This document shows positions 50,769 to 63,100 of a stretch of 64,000 nucleotides of DNA, piece after piece. The stretch is from Rachycentron canadum (lineage: Eukaryota > Chordata > Actinopteri > Carangiformes > Rachycentridae). Position 1 is the stretch's first letter. The number at the start of each line of letters is the position of its first letter. The position numbers were made by a program, and so were the translations under genes. The stretch is taken from contig CM076648.1 in NCBI GenBank assembly GCA_038496675.1, forward strand, positions 14,141,829 to 14,205,828, given 5' to 3'. Below the pieces are notes generated by a model that was not told where the DNA came from, searched no databases, and saw nothing but the letters and a program-made list of their open reading frames with translations.

Positions 50769-53700
50769 AATATAATGCTTGAAATTAGTGAAGTTAGAAA
50801 TGTAGAGAAAATAATTCACAGGTTAATTGCTAATGAAAATAATGGTGAGTTTCAGGACTTAGTTGTCATCGTGACCACTAGTGTGACACACTGACATGCC
50901 AAACACAAAGATTGTAGTTGGAAGAACAACAGGTTACAGTACAAGCATAATTCAATTCTGTGCATTGGTGAATATAATCTTTATTCAGTAGAATATTTTT
51001 ATTTTTTTTATCCTGTAACCACTGTTTAATTTGAGGCATCTGTGTGTTTGTATAGAGGCAGACTTGGTGATCACTGAGGTGATGTGGGGGGACAATGGGG
51101 TCTACTTCTGCAATGTGGATGCTGCTGGAGACACCACTGGAGACTCTGACAAAGAAATCAAACTCATTGTCTTCCGTAAGAAACAAAAAGAAAAAAAAAA
51201 GTTTTTGCTGTTTGACTTGAGGCTTTGATAGAATCAAAGTCCATCTTTAACATCAGAATATAGATAAGAATCTATTATGAAGACATCTGTTTCTCTGGGC
51301 ACACTGAGTCTCCCTTCCTCTCCTCTCTCAGACTGGTTGACGGTGTTGCTCATCATCATCGGAGCCATTCTCCTGATAATCCTCTTGGGCATCTGCTGCT
51401 GCCAGTGCTGCCCTCAGAAATGCTGCTGCTATGTGCGCTGTCCCTGCTGCCCGCAGCAATGCTGCTGCCCCGAAAAAGGTACAAAAGACTGATGGCTTGT
51501 TGTGCCAATCATTGTTGAGACTGTGGTGGGCTGCCATGAATGAATCAATGTATGGGAAACGCTGTGTACAAATATTGGTGATTGACGATTATACGATTAT
51601 TGGCATACTTTCTCACAACAAAGTTTATGAATACAATGCTTCAAGACAAAAATAATATCTAAGTGTGCGTTATAACCTGTCTTTACCTTACTGGTACAAG
51701 TTGATTCTCATATTGACCCTTTGTAAATGTCTTTGTGTAAAGTATGCAGCATTTGTTGCTCTTGAACTCCCACAGACATGTCTGCCACAGTGCAGACAAA
51801 GAGCCTGTATATGTTGGGAAAATCTTCCTATATTGATTATTATAAAAGAATATGATGTCTTCATCTCTCAGCTGTGATGCAGCATCGTATGATGAAGGAT
51901 GCTCAGAGGGCAATGGCTCCTTGGTTAGGAGGACAACCAGTATATGGACCAATGAGCCATGCCTCCTCCCAGATGAACCCGCTGCTCTACTCAGGTATCC
52001 CAATGTAACACAGCAAGTCAGTTAACAAGCACATTGTGGCTTTAGTGTCTTTAGACTGTAGATGGGTCTTAATGTCTTCAAAATAACATCATCTAACTTT
52101 ATTTTCTGAATGTTTTTGCCTCTCCAGGATCTGTTTCAGGGAAGAGCATTCCTATGAAGCCCATGCCTCTCCCTCCCCCTCAGTCCTCAGCTTATAGCAT
52201 GCCCCCTCCCAGTGCCCATGGCAACCACACCCCTGCCAACACCAATCAGATGCTTGACTACCTGGAGAGCCAGGTGAGGGGGATGGACATGGCCAGTCCT
52301 CTGCTACAGGTACGTATCTGCCTGTGTCCAATTCTGTTGATGTAAACGGAAGAACATGAGAGTATTTTGTCATGCTGTTATTCCCAAAAATACACACGTA
52401 AACCCTCGTTTTTACTTGATTGTAGCATTTTAGTATCTATCTTTTCCAGTAGTATTGCTTTGGAGGAGGGGTGCGTCACATTATTAGCAGGTTAAATGTG
52501 TATGTTAGGGCAAGAGATTATTTAGACAGTCCAGTGATTTTTGTGGATAAATTATAAGTTGTTGTTTTTATTTTTAAAAATTGTTGAAGACAGCAGATGC
52601 TGGCTGATAGGAGTCATGTTTGGCTGGGGTATGTTTCTGTTCAGTGAGAATTAGTTTGCATGGCTTATTGTCCAACCAAACTGGAAATCAACAAGTCTTT
52701 GGAGCTGTGTCCTAGAAGCTGTGTCATTATTTTGTTTTTAATTATTCACATGAAAAGTGTAAGAGATAGTAGCATCAACTATAAAAAGCAGAGCTGGAGA
52801 GAGGAGTTCAAAAAAACCTCTGCACAGTCGCACCATGAAAAAATGAAATTCAGAGTATATTTTACACTGTAATGTGCAGCTCAGTTGTTGACATAAGGTT
52901 TACTGAAGCAAAGCCATCCAGATCCTGAAACAGTAGTTATTTGCGAGTTCCTTTGTGAATTAGAGAATTTTATATTTTTCTTAATGGTTAATTTTTTATT
53001 TCAGTAATCTGTATTAACTTCTGTGATGTTAATCAATGATGATCTTTCTTTCTTGTTCTCTTCTCTCTTCTCAACTGCCTATTTTTTCTTCTTCTGGTCT
53101 TCTTCCAATCAGTCCCAACCAGCACCGTCCCACTACATGCAGCAGATGCCACCTCCTCCCCAGCACATGCCCGTCACCATCCCATTTTCCCCTGGCCCTC
53201 CCAGCATGATCTCTGCCCTCGATGATGGCCCAGCAGATCGTCGCATCATAACACTTCCACCAATAAGGGAGCAGCAGCCAGGTAGATTCCCACCCCCTCC
53301 ACCCAAGTCTCGTCCCCCAAGTTCTAGTGAGAGCAGTCGTAGTGGCTTCGGCCGCCGTGATGAACGAGGAGCAGCGGGCAGGCGTTATCCGTCACCTACC
53401 AGATCTAGAGGTGTTCCTCGGAGCTACAGCCAGGACTCACTGGATGGACGGAGTCACAGTGGGGCACGAGGAGGCATGGACCGTCCCCGCTCCCGTTCCA
53501 GGGATGACCTGTTTGACAGTAGATCTAGAGGAAACTACTCTCCCCCTGCTTCACATCGCCCAAGACGAGGGTCCTGGAGCTCGGTTGATGAGGGCAGGAG
53601 AGGAGGAGGAGGAGGAGGAGGAGGGAGGAGAGAAGGTGGAGGCTGGGTTGACAAACCCCCCAGCTACACCGAGTACGAACCTGGACAGAAACGCTACACT

Positions 53701-53884
53701 GTAAGACACTCGCTGCTTTAGTTGCTCTTGCACCTATAATGCACTTATATCAAGGCAAATGCTCACATACATAATAACTATAAAAATAAGTATGAGTTAT
53801 GCTGATGGCAGTGACATGAATCTAAAGTTAGTGTGTCTCTCTCAGGACAAGAGTTCTCGCAGTGGCACCAGCATCATCATCTGA
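48180..53884 (+). CDS. ildr1: Immunoglobulin-like domain containing receptor 1 (angulin-2)
   Basis: Nine coding exons: 48180-48225, 48992-49162, 50531-50680, 51056-51175, 51332-51478, 51872-51994, 52128-52309, 53113-53700 and 53846-53884. Together they give 1566 nt, 521 residues, in frame throughout. Residues 1-16 are a signal peptide. The V-type Ig domain has cysteines near 41 and 141, Trp 56 and the motif DNGVYFC. Blocks such as YTTSA-LQDV-VTWR-KSFCKDP, LGQDPSNDC and ADLVI-EVMW match human ILDR1 closely and separate it from ILDR2 and LSR. The membrane helix is about 164-183, then a run with 14 cysteines likely palmitoylated. The tail is rich in Pro, Ser and Arg, contains RRIITLPPI, RSRSRDDLFD and PPSY, and ends GTSIII. 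In mammals ILDR1 builds tricellular junctions and is needed for hearing. Unlike ildr2, the V domain is split by an extra intron and the 57-nt juxtamembrane exon is absent. Confidence 0.94.
48226..48991 (+). other. ildr1 intron 1
   Basis: From GTAACT after the signal exon to CTCCACAG. No exon or clear repeat recognised. Confidence 0.6.
49170..49201. repeat. (CA)n microsatellite
   Basis: CA dinucleotides with one T interruption, beginning 8 nt after the donor of ildr1 intron 2. Confidence 0.9.
49530..49825 (+). mobile_element. Degraded non-LTR retroelement 3' end
   Basis: 'agcttcctccctcaggccat' followed by 'cagagcctctgtata', 'tgccttgcacattgatcat' and a tail ending 'tgacaaataaaatctatga' resembles the end of a common fish retroelement ORF and its 3' UTR. 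Its frame is open only briefly. Family not determined. Confidence 0.45.
50712..50764. repeat. (TG)n microsatellite
   Basis: About 26 TG units in ildr1 intron 3, shortly after the donor of the third coding exon. Confidence 0.95.
52310..53112 (+). other. ildr1 intron 7
   Basis: Begins GTACGT and ends CCAATCAG. AT-rich, with no further exon recognised. Confidence 0.6.
53596..53640 (+). repeat. Coding GGA/GGG run (polyglycine) in ildr1
   Basis: A run of GGA codons within RRGGGGGGGGRREGGG in the ildr1 tail exon. It is in frame and probably length-variable. Confidence 0.85.
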
Positions 53885-54975
53885 ACTTACCAGCTGAGAA
53901 ACGCCCTGTGACCTGTTTCAAAGAACATGCACACCTCACTAAAACTGGGAGCCTTGTTGCCTGGCTACTAGTAAACCTTTAAATGCCTCTATTTTTTTGT
54001 ATTAAAAAAAGTACCAACTCTTTTTATTATTATTATTACCTTTTGATAAGTGAAAAGCTGGCAGCGGGATTCATACAATGTGAGATGCAGAAATTTGGAA
54101 TAATCCTCCCCGGAGAGTACAGTTGGTTAAGCAAATGTTTGGTGTAAATAAGAAAACCTATGTGCTAGCCTATAGTTATTTCTTAGGTATATTGATTTAA
54201 GAAAGCCTAGCAATTCTGAACTGGATTTACCAAACAGATTTTTGGGATAATGTCCCCCTCTGCTGGTTCATCAGTATAATGAAAATATTTTGGAGGCGAT
54301 TTGGTCCAAAAGCCTCCCCACTGGATTGTTCATATGTGGTTTTAGAATTGATGTTTCTCTTGTTAAAACTATTTGTTGGCACTAACACAGTTTATTCTTC
54401 CATTGATGAAGCCATAAAGCAATCTTCAATGACTCTCAGGGCAAGTAAACAAATTACCTGTGTTGTTACAGTGGAGCTTAAACCCACATAAATATTAGAT
54501 TATTGTGAATGCTGATGGTTAGTTTTTGTCATTTTTGTAAATGGCTATTTTTCATATTTCCTGTATGTCTTGAAGTGACTTCAACACATTTGTTTTACTA
54601 ATATTTTGAAGGAAAGGGTGTGTTCCACTAACATCTGTTCAGATAATGAGCAGATAGTATGTACATAATGAAGTATTTACACGTAAGACTGCATGTGAAG
54701 TATTTTACATGTGAATAATGTAGTAATTTGAGTAATGTCAACAATGTTAAAGGCCCAAAAGTCTCTTTAAATTACAGCTGTTAGCACAATGTGAATTTTT
54801 ATTTTTATTTTTATTTTTACAGTTCTGTAAACTTTACTCCTACCCTGCCCCTATCCATTGATATATGTACATATATATTTTAAGGATTTTTCTCTTTTGT
54901 TTTTACGCTGTACAGTTAGCTTGTGTTTATATTTGTAAATAATTTTGAAAATAAACGTGTTAACCGTTGGGTATA
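53885..54975 (+). other. ildr1 3' UTR
   Basis: Follows the TGA at 53882-53884. It ends at AATAAA 54950-54955. A CTCF-like sequence (reverse complement CCAGCAGAGGGG) lies near 54250. Confidence 0.6.
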
Positions 54976-56100
54976 GCAAAACTGTTATTATTCTTACTAT
55001 CTGAACATTTTTTAGTTTATCTGAATGCTGTCTTAACTACGTTACTCTATGATATTAGTGACATGAGTTTAGTTGCAATATGATAGAACAAAATCATCAA
55101 ATAAATATTCAGGATTAAGTTTGCTTTGAAGGGACAAGACCTAATGTAAAACTAAATAAAATGTATTAATAAGCTTATGGCTTTATTTTTACATTTTTAT
55201 GTCACCAACCTAAATAAGTGTGGTGGTTTTTTTGTGGCCTAATGTAAAACAAACATAATTACCCAGCAAGACATAATACATAAACCCATAAAACATAAAA
55301 ATAGTCACAAAACAGTGGTACTTAAAATATTTTATTCATTTGAATATATGTGAAAAAGTGTATATTTGGACAATCCACTCTTGTGAACAGAATACAACTT
55401 TTTGTCAAAATCAAACATGACTGCAAGTATCACAAGTTGACCAGAGTAACCTTCTGTGGCACCTACAGACCTCCACTATATATGACATATTATTTCCTCA
55501 GTTACACAGTAGATCTGCTGTAGAGTTCAAATGATAAGTCAATGAAATATGAAAGTTCCATAAACAGTACAACCAAGTGATATATAGTGGATCGGGGCTT
55601 TTGTTTGGGGGCCTTGGGGCAGTTGCTTTTCTTAGTGATGCAACTGCCTCAACTTGCGAAATTTGTAAAATTCTTTATGTACTGAGTTCAAGTCCACCCC
55701 GAAAAAAAAAAAAATCGCAAATAGATTTATATTCAATATAATTATTCATACATTTATTTACCTTATACTCAATAAAGGCCTTTACTACCTAATGTAAATA
55801 ATAATTGATGAAAGTAATTCATATGTTCAATAATAAAATTAATGATAAGTAAGTAATCAGTAAGTATAATTAATCATTATTGGTAAAACTAATTCAAGAT
55901 TATTAATAAAGACATTTATCATTAATATATAACAAATAAACTCATTGATAAAGTAACGAACGTGGTCATTAATAAATGTAATTAACAATTAAGACGATTA
56001 ATAATACAATATGATGATGATGATACAAATATAATGATAAAACTATAGCTGTCATAGACAATAATCAAATTATTGATGAAAGTTGGTGACAGGCACTGAC
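54976..56100. other. Intergenic region between ildr1 and tmem39a
   Basis: Very AT-rich, many short ATTAAT-type motifs, no exon or long repeat recognised. Confidence 0.6.
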
Positions 56101-56109
56101 TCAAGATCA

Positions 56110-56453
56110 GCCATTTGTTTTATCAAACTGCGACTGTGCAAGTCTCGTTTGAGTCGCTCGCTGATGACGTCTCTCGCAGAGGAGGTGCGGGTTTGCCACG
56201 TCGGTCTCTGTGCAACGCGTTGACACTGTTGCTTCTTCAGCCCGGGGGGTAACTTTTAAACCCGTTTTGTGGTCTCGGCCCCAGACAACACCACCCTCCA
56301 GAGTCACCGGTGCCCTCGTAGCCCGTCGACACACCAGGGAAGCCGGGAATACTAAAGCTGTGAGGCGGAGAAATGCTCGACGCTGTGCGGACTCGTCTCA
56401 ACTGACTGATGCATCCTAGTCCAGCTCTCTCCTCCTTGTGTTATCGATGTTGT
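56110..56453 (+). promoter_or_regulatory. CpG-rich promoter and non-coding exon 1 of tmem39a
   Basis: A sharp switch from AT-rich to GC- and CpG-rich sequence. It includes TGACGT (CRE half-site or ATF-like) at 56165-56170. The block ends with a good donor, TGT|GTGAGTA, at 56453. It has no ATG-initiated frame joining to the downstream coding exon, so it is read as 5' UTR. Confidence 0.55.
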
Positions 56454-57220
56454 GTGAGTACCAGCTGCTTTGCACAGATTTTAAAACCGTCCAGGTTTGT
56501 TTCTGAAAGCTCCCGGCCGGCTACTGGCCAACATGTCTGTCTCTGTTAAAGTGTGTTTCCAAGTTTCCGCCGTGGACAAAATGACAGCGCTGCCTGATGT
56601 CATGAGCTTTACTGCATGTCTTAGCAAGTCTGCAAAAAAAAAAAAAAAAACTCCCAACAAAGAGTGCCTCGAAAGGAAGAGTCTGCACAGCCTCAGCAAA
56701 CACCTAATTTCTACACGGCTGCATTTTCAAACGCCTTTCTCTGCTTCTCGCTCATATTTCTCTAATTTCAAAAGGGAAAGTTTCTGTTAAGATGAAAACC
56801 AGTAACGTGTTGAACTTCCACATAATTACAAAATACCACTCTGCAATTCCTCCGTTGTAGTTAATTTCTCTCGCTCACAGTTCCTGTTTTTACTTTTGAC
56901 TTTCAGTTGGTGTGTGTCTGTTTCCTGTGGAGCATTCCTCTTAAATATAGTTTAACATTACTGTACCCACAGTACACCTGTACAGTGAGCTGGGTTATCT
57001 TCATCATGGCTCATCAGCTACATCAGTGTAAAGGAGATGTTGGATGTTATCTGGCTCTACTTTGGGTTTCATTTTTAGGAGCTTATCACTGGCTAATGAA
57101 GTGGGGTAGGACTTTTTTGTTTTGTTTTATTTTTTTTAAAACCCACTGAGAAAAGTCACAAGATCAAATTAAACAATGGTTTATGAAGTTGGGGCCATTT
57201 TAGATGTTTTACTTTTAGTC

Positions 57221-57500
57221 GGGCTGCGACTAGCTATTATGTTCAGTATTTAATTTTCATAAGTGTCCATGTTATTAATTTTCCATGCCATTTTATCAGT
57301 TAATTGCATAGTAATTTTCTGTAACTCTCTCCCTGAGTCTAGGTGACATCAAAAATCACATAATTCAAGGAACAGCAGTAAATCCTCACGTTTTAGAAAC
57401 TGAACTAGAGAATTTTTGGAATTAATGTTTTGAAATGCACATAAATGATAACACAATTAGCTGACCAGTAACGTTTTCATCAACTGACACTGATTTCTTG
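57221..57500 (+). mobile_element. GCTGCGACTA-type nonautonomous element fragment
   Basis: Starts GGGCTGCGACTAGCTATTAT. Further on it has 'taggtgacatcaaaaatcac' and 'aatcctcacgttttagaaac', the internal order seen in this fish repeat family. Confidence 0.45.
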
Positions 57501-57720
57501 ACTAATTCAGTTCCGTAACAGGACCTGCTTGTAAAGCAGTTTTGTATATTTTAAAATATCTGCCTGTACAGTCCATCAGCTTGTCATGTCATATCAATGT
57601 CCACCCAAAGAATCCTGAGAAACAGCTGCAAAGATCTACTGACATTCATGATGTGACATATTTCACTGAAGGTTCACTTACAGTTTAAATTAATTGGTAC
57701 TATAGTATTAAACGTAATAG

Positions 57721-57935
57721 GGTTGCATATAATGATTTTCTTCATTAATGAATTGAGAAATGATCTGGTCTCTAAATTGTGAGAAATGCCCATCATATAT
57801 TCCTTAAACTCTTGTTTTGTCCAAAACTTGAATGTTTTCAATATTAGAACAACAGAGAATCTGAACTAAATGATAAATTGATGATCAGAATAGTTGATTT
57901 TGATCATTTGTTTGTTGAATAACCTGTTATTTGAT
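57721..57935 (+). mobile_element. GTTGCATATAATGA-type nonautonomous element fragment
   Basis: Starts GGGTTGCATATAATGATTTT, then 'aattgtgagaaatgcccatc' and 'aaacttgaatgttttcaata', parallel to the other family members. Confidence 0.45.
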
Positions 57936-57971
57936 AATTATTTCTTCTGTTCCCTTTGAATACAACAATGT

Positions 57972-58166
57972 TCAAATTATAAGTTGATTAATCCATTGGT
58001 TATTTAAAAAAAAATAAAAATCACCAATTTTGTTAAAGAAGTCTATGAAATACCAAACATTAGATTAGACAAAACAAGTTTGTTTTTTATTTATTTTTTT
58101 ATTATTAATTGCTGTAAGCATACAGAGGTTACTTACAGTAACTGTAGTAATTGTTAGTTGCAGCCC
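57972..58166 (-). mobile_element. Reverse-oriented element of the same family
   Basis: Ends ATTGTTAGTTGCAGCCC, the reverse complement of the GGGCTGCAACTAACAAT end. It contains 'aagttgattaatccattgg' at the left. Confidence 0.5.
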
Positions 58167-59754
58167 AAAATATAAAGTTTTAATTTTAAACTTTGAATAA
58201 AATGGTAAAATTAAACTATTCAAAACAACCATTGTTTTGCATTAACATGAATGAAAAAAGAAAGTCGTGCAAGGGTGTGCACAAATAATCACAAAAGCAG
58301 GTCATCCTCTTTTGTACTAAATTATTCACATTAATACAGTTATCTTTTACATGTCTGTGGTGGGAAGGTGATGTGAGCTAACTGAGCTAATTGTCCCTTG
58401 TGACAACAAATGGTTTAACATGTTGTAGCAGGAGAGATGCAGCTGTCATTAATAACTGCATAATCAATGGCTGAGTTCCTTTCTGTGTCAGAGTTTTGTT
58501 CTTGCTGGCACACTGGCGTGTCCCAATTGGACAGGAGTCAATGTCATTATTATGGTACTACTTACATACATAATTTTCCAGATGTGACGAGTTAAAATGT
58601 GTCTAGTGACAAAGGCCAGCATTTCTAATTTATACAGCTACTGATTCATTTGTAACTTTAGAAGAATCTGAGGTATTGTCCTCAGATAGCATGGCGTCAG
58701 AGTCAGAATAATGAAGATATTCTGTGTAAAATGTATGCTGACTCTCTACTAATATACCTAGCACTAATATACCTGAAATATATGTTGAACGAATGAGCAA
58801 CGACATACTCCCTGTCAGTCATTTCATGTAGCTGCATAGTGAAAATGTATTATTTCCTCTGCAAACACCTCCAGGAGATTGTTTCCCAATGTGAACTTAA
58901 CCAGACAGACTGCATATATTAACAGGTCCGATACTCAGGGAGGTGTAGATTGGCGGTGGCTCTATTTGCACTGTTAAGCAGTGTTTTGACGATTGCTAGG
59001 AGTGTGGCATGGTTCTCTGATCTGGTCGCAGAGCTATTTTCATGAAGTGGTTCATTACTTAAAGTCCTTTTGGGTACACTCACTCAGGTACAGCTAGCTA
59101 AAACTAATACAGTGATGCAGCAGTCCTGCAATAAAGTTGAAACTGTTATTAGACGACATCATTCTTAAACCTGCCTGATCAACAGTCAAACCAAAAAAAA
59201 TTCAGTTCACTGTCACAGATGGCTCACAAGAGCAGCAAGTATTAATAATTAATAATAATTAAGTATAGTTATTTTATATAAAGTTTTTTGAATTAAAGAA
59301 AGCCTCTGTTGATATTACAAATGAATCCACTTTTCTAAACTTTTTTTTTATTTTTTAATAATTTAATCACAAGACAAGATATGTTATGGTTGGCCACCAC
59401 ATCTGCTATATAGTTTCCTGGGGGGAAACCCTGGCAGGTCTCTGAGGGCTGACATGTGTACATGTGTAACAAAGCAGTGCCAAACAGACAGAAGCTATTG
59501 GGTTTTTGCTCTTCTTTTCGCCTCCATGAATGAATGGGCACAATTGTTTAGCAGATTTTCATGCTGACAAAAACAAACAAATGTGTTTCTAAATAAATCA
59601 ATCAGACCTAGCAAATTATTTTGCGTGTCCCTGTTGCTGACAGAGTTGGCGTGTGCACAGGTGGACAATCCTCCAACTCTGTCTGCTATTTTATTTCAGC
59701 AGTGGTAAAGATCTGTTTTGTATTTCAGCAGATGTTTAACCTAAAGCCCAGTTC

Positions 59755-59810
59755 ACAGATTTTTGACATTTGACCAACTAATAACAGAAAAATGGATGTT
59801 GTTGCAGCCC
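59755..59810 (-). mobile_element. Short reverse-oriented end of the same family
   Basis: Ends GTTGTTGCAGCCC, preceded by 'ttgaccaactaataacag'. Only the terminal part is recognisable. Confidence 0.35.
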
Positions 59811-60061
59811 TACTTTAGTACTGTTACTCATTACATGTGTAGTGCAAAGCAAATACATGGGATAGAAACATGCTTTAATTGTACTTAATGTGGCCCCAGG
59901 GTGCTATGCTGTTGTGTGGTATTGTAAATGTCAGTTAGACCTCAGGTGTATTTACCTAAGGTTTTTTTTTTTTAACCTGAATGTAGTTTTGTCGCTCGTT
60001 TACTTTTCTTGTTGTAACTCACTCATCTTTGTTGGTTTCCTCTGCAGTGGCCTATTTGTTC

Positions 60062-60076
60062 ATGGTGGTCCATTGA
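60062..60076 (+). other. Upstream ORF (4 codons) in the tmem39a leader
   Basis: ATG GTG GTC CAT TGA, 14 nt after the inferred acceptor and 72 nt before the main ATG. Its function is unproven. Confidence 0.4.
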
Positions 60077-60148
60077 GGGGAAGGGGAGGAGTCCCAGCGG
60101 CTGTTGGTTGGTGGGTGGCATCTGTGGTTGCCACGGTAAGTGGCGACG

Positions 60149-63100
60149 ATGCCAGGAGGTCGCAGGGGCCCCAGCAGACAGCAGCTAAGTCGCTCTGCTC
60201 TGCCGTCCCTGCAGACTCTGGTTGGAGGCAACCTCGGCAATGGTACAGGCCTCAGGAGCAGGTACGCACACACCTAAAACAGGAGGTCTGAACATATTGT
60301 TCTTTCTTTTTATGTATTAATCAAAATATCATGGACCCACTGTCTGTTTTTGAAAAGAGACAGACAGGGACAGTCCACTCATGCAGCGGGATTTCTCCTG
60401 TTGCTCCTGATAGCCAGTCTGTCTGAGACATGAGTCTGTAGTTAGTGTGTTTGTGAGAGAGAGTGAGTGAGAGCAAGAATTGGTCAAGGAGGCGCTGAGC
60501 GACTCACTTAACTGCCCACAGCTCAAAAATTAAAAGGTTTTACATGTTGAAACATGTTTGTGATATTGTGGCAGACTCAATAAAACACTGTGGAGGTAGA
60601 GGCAGCAGGAAAAACACTGAGAAGTATAGAAATATTTTCAGTTCATTATGAAACCGGTGGGACAAATTAGACTGTAGTGCAGGTAATTATTAGGGAAAAG
60701 CTTCAGTGTAAATGTTCTGCACTGAGTTTGTATAGCACAGATACAGGCAAGAATCAAATAAATATCAACAAATCTGGGATGCAAATGCAATTGGTAAAGC
60801 AAGTGAGCCTTTAAAGAGGGTAGCTTCTACAATGTCCAAAGCAGCAAATCTAAAGCAGACCTGAAAATCCATCCTGAACTACTTCAGCAAACACAGGTTT
60901 AGCCCTCACAGGCCCCTGACATGACCATCAGCATAAATGTGTGACTAAATCTTAAACATGTTGCGCCTGCAAGACAGTTTAATGGTAAAAATGATCTGCA
61001 GGAAGAGTGGATGAAAATTCCTAGAGCAACATTACCAGCTTACATTTATTTATATAATATTTATTTGCCTTTGCTCAAATGGATTAGCCCCACATTAATT
61101 GACCCTGACTCAAATTTTTGAATTGTGCCTAATTTGAACCAGATCAGTTGGAATAGACTGAGATGGGGGTAATGAGCCCAAATAATCACCTGAATGGTTA
61201 ATGGTCTGGCTCTGGTGCATTCAGAAGTATTTTGGTTTGGTCAGAGATTTTGTTAGGTGGTCTGCAGATTTCAGCACTTCCATGGTCTGATTTCCCTCAT
61301 ACTGACAGTTAAAAGATCTGATATAAACTGTGCTGGTTGTTTTAAGGCTTAAAGCTGTTGTAATATAAAGCTGAACTTTGCTGTAGAACGGACAACATTT
61401 TCTGCATCCCTCAGTGATCCATGTTATACTTTCGGTTTCCTTATTAGTTTGTGTTCACTGGCTTAAGGGGCTTTCTCTGTTTTCACACAGCCATCCCTGA
61501 TTAAACATTAGTTGGATTATCAGTAGATAAGACTGACTCCTCTGTGCTTGTGTTCAGTGTGAGCTCTCACTGGCCAATCAATCGATCCATGTGCTGTGAC
61601 AAGTCACAGGTTGTGGCACTGCCAGATGCTGATTGAAATGTGTATTGTGAGACAACACAATGTTATAAAATCAATAACATTTCACAGTGTACTCCCAGGT
61701 TTAATTTAGTCTTAAATTATCTTAGATCATAGACCTAACTGTTGATAGGTTTAAGTAGAAGTGAAAAAATTTCTGTTTACTTGATTGGTTGATTTTTTAT
61801 TTTTTATTTTATTTATTTATTTATTTTTTTTATTAAAAGAAATTTAGCTCTATTTAGATAATATCTTAATTGTTGCAGTCACCATTCTCTTGTGGTTAGA
61901 TAAAACAAGTTATTATATTTGAAGATGTTATCATAGACTCATGTTATCATGGGCAATGTTTTCATGATTGCTTAACATTTTAACACATTGACTAAATGAA
62001 TGAAATGAAGCAAAGACTGTGAACTAGTTCAAGCAGCCATTTCAAGTCTGCTGCATTCTTTAATCCCTTCTACAGGTATCTAACCTGCCCTTTTAATTAT
62101 GGTACTTAACTTAAGATGTCATTGCTCTGCTCATGCCTTTGCAATATGCCTGCTGCCGTAACATACTGTACCTTTTTAGTATTTTAAAAGCTTTATCTCC
62201 AGCCCAGCATCCACCTATAGGCTTTGAGTCTACATCCTTTAGGGGGAAAGATGATATAACTGCTCCACAATCCTGTTGTGGTGATCTTGGTGCTTACTAC
62301 TTCCTGTCAGAGCAGAAACACCAACTCAACATATTGTACCTTAGCATAATGATCAATTCCAAGTAAGTTGGTGGACTGAAATTTAGAAAAATAATCAGGA
62401 GGTGAACTGATTTGAAAATAATAGGTTCAACCCTAATACTAAAAACACCTCTCCTAAGAAACACAAACATCTTCAGTGTTATTCTCAGCAGCTGTGCTGT
62501 TATGAATTGTTCCATGAGACCCACACTTGTGGTCATAAATGGATGAATAGTCTAAAACAACCTTAGAATGAGTGACGTGTGTAAATTTACACAGAGCTTT
62601 TGACACTTGATGGGCTCTGAGAGCTGTGCTAATAAATACCATAGAATGAAAAGCCCCAACACAGAAAATATGAATAGATACTATAAACTTAAGATCTTTA
62701 AGACTTTATGAAATTATTATACAACATAGTAAATGTATAGGACTGAATTGCAGCACCTTAAGTCCAAGCTTGTACATCTCTGAAGCTTTTATTTAATCAG
62801 GATATGAAACCATGTTGATTTGTTTGTGCAGGAAAAAGTGTATGCTTACACAGATTGAGAAAAAAAAATATTGCATTTTTAAACATGCGCTTTAGCAACT
62901 CATTCATGTCCAAAAAGTCCAAACAACAAGTGATGACTCATCTGTTTATACAAGTCAAACAGACATTTGCAGCTCAACTAAATAACAATATTCTCTTTAG
63001 AGATGCAGCTGACACTTATTTTGATTAGTTAATCTGCAGGTGACTTTCTTGATCAATCAATTTGGGTCTATAAAATGTCAGAAAAGTCCATGGTGATATC

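Larger units (their letters stand above)
56454..60047 (+). other. tmem39a intron 1 (in the 5' UTR), rich in mobile-element remnants
   Basis: Between the donor at 56454 and the acceptor CTCTGCAG before 60052. It carries several fragments with a GGGCTGCAACTA-type end. No coding exon recognised. Confidence 0.5.
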
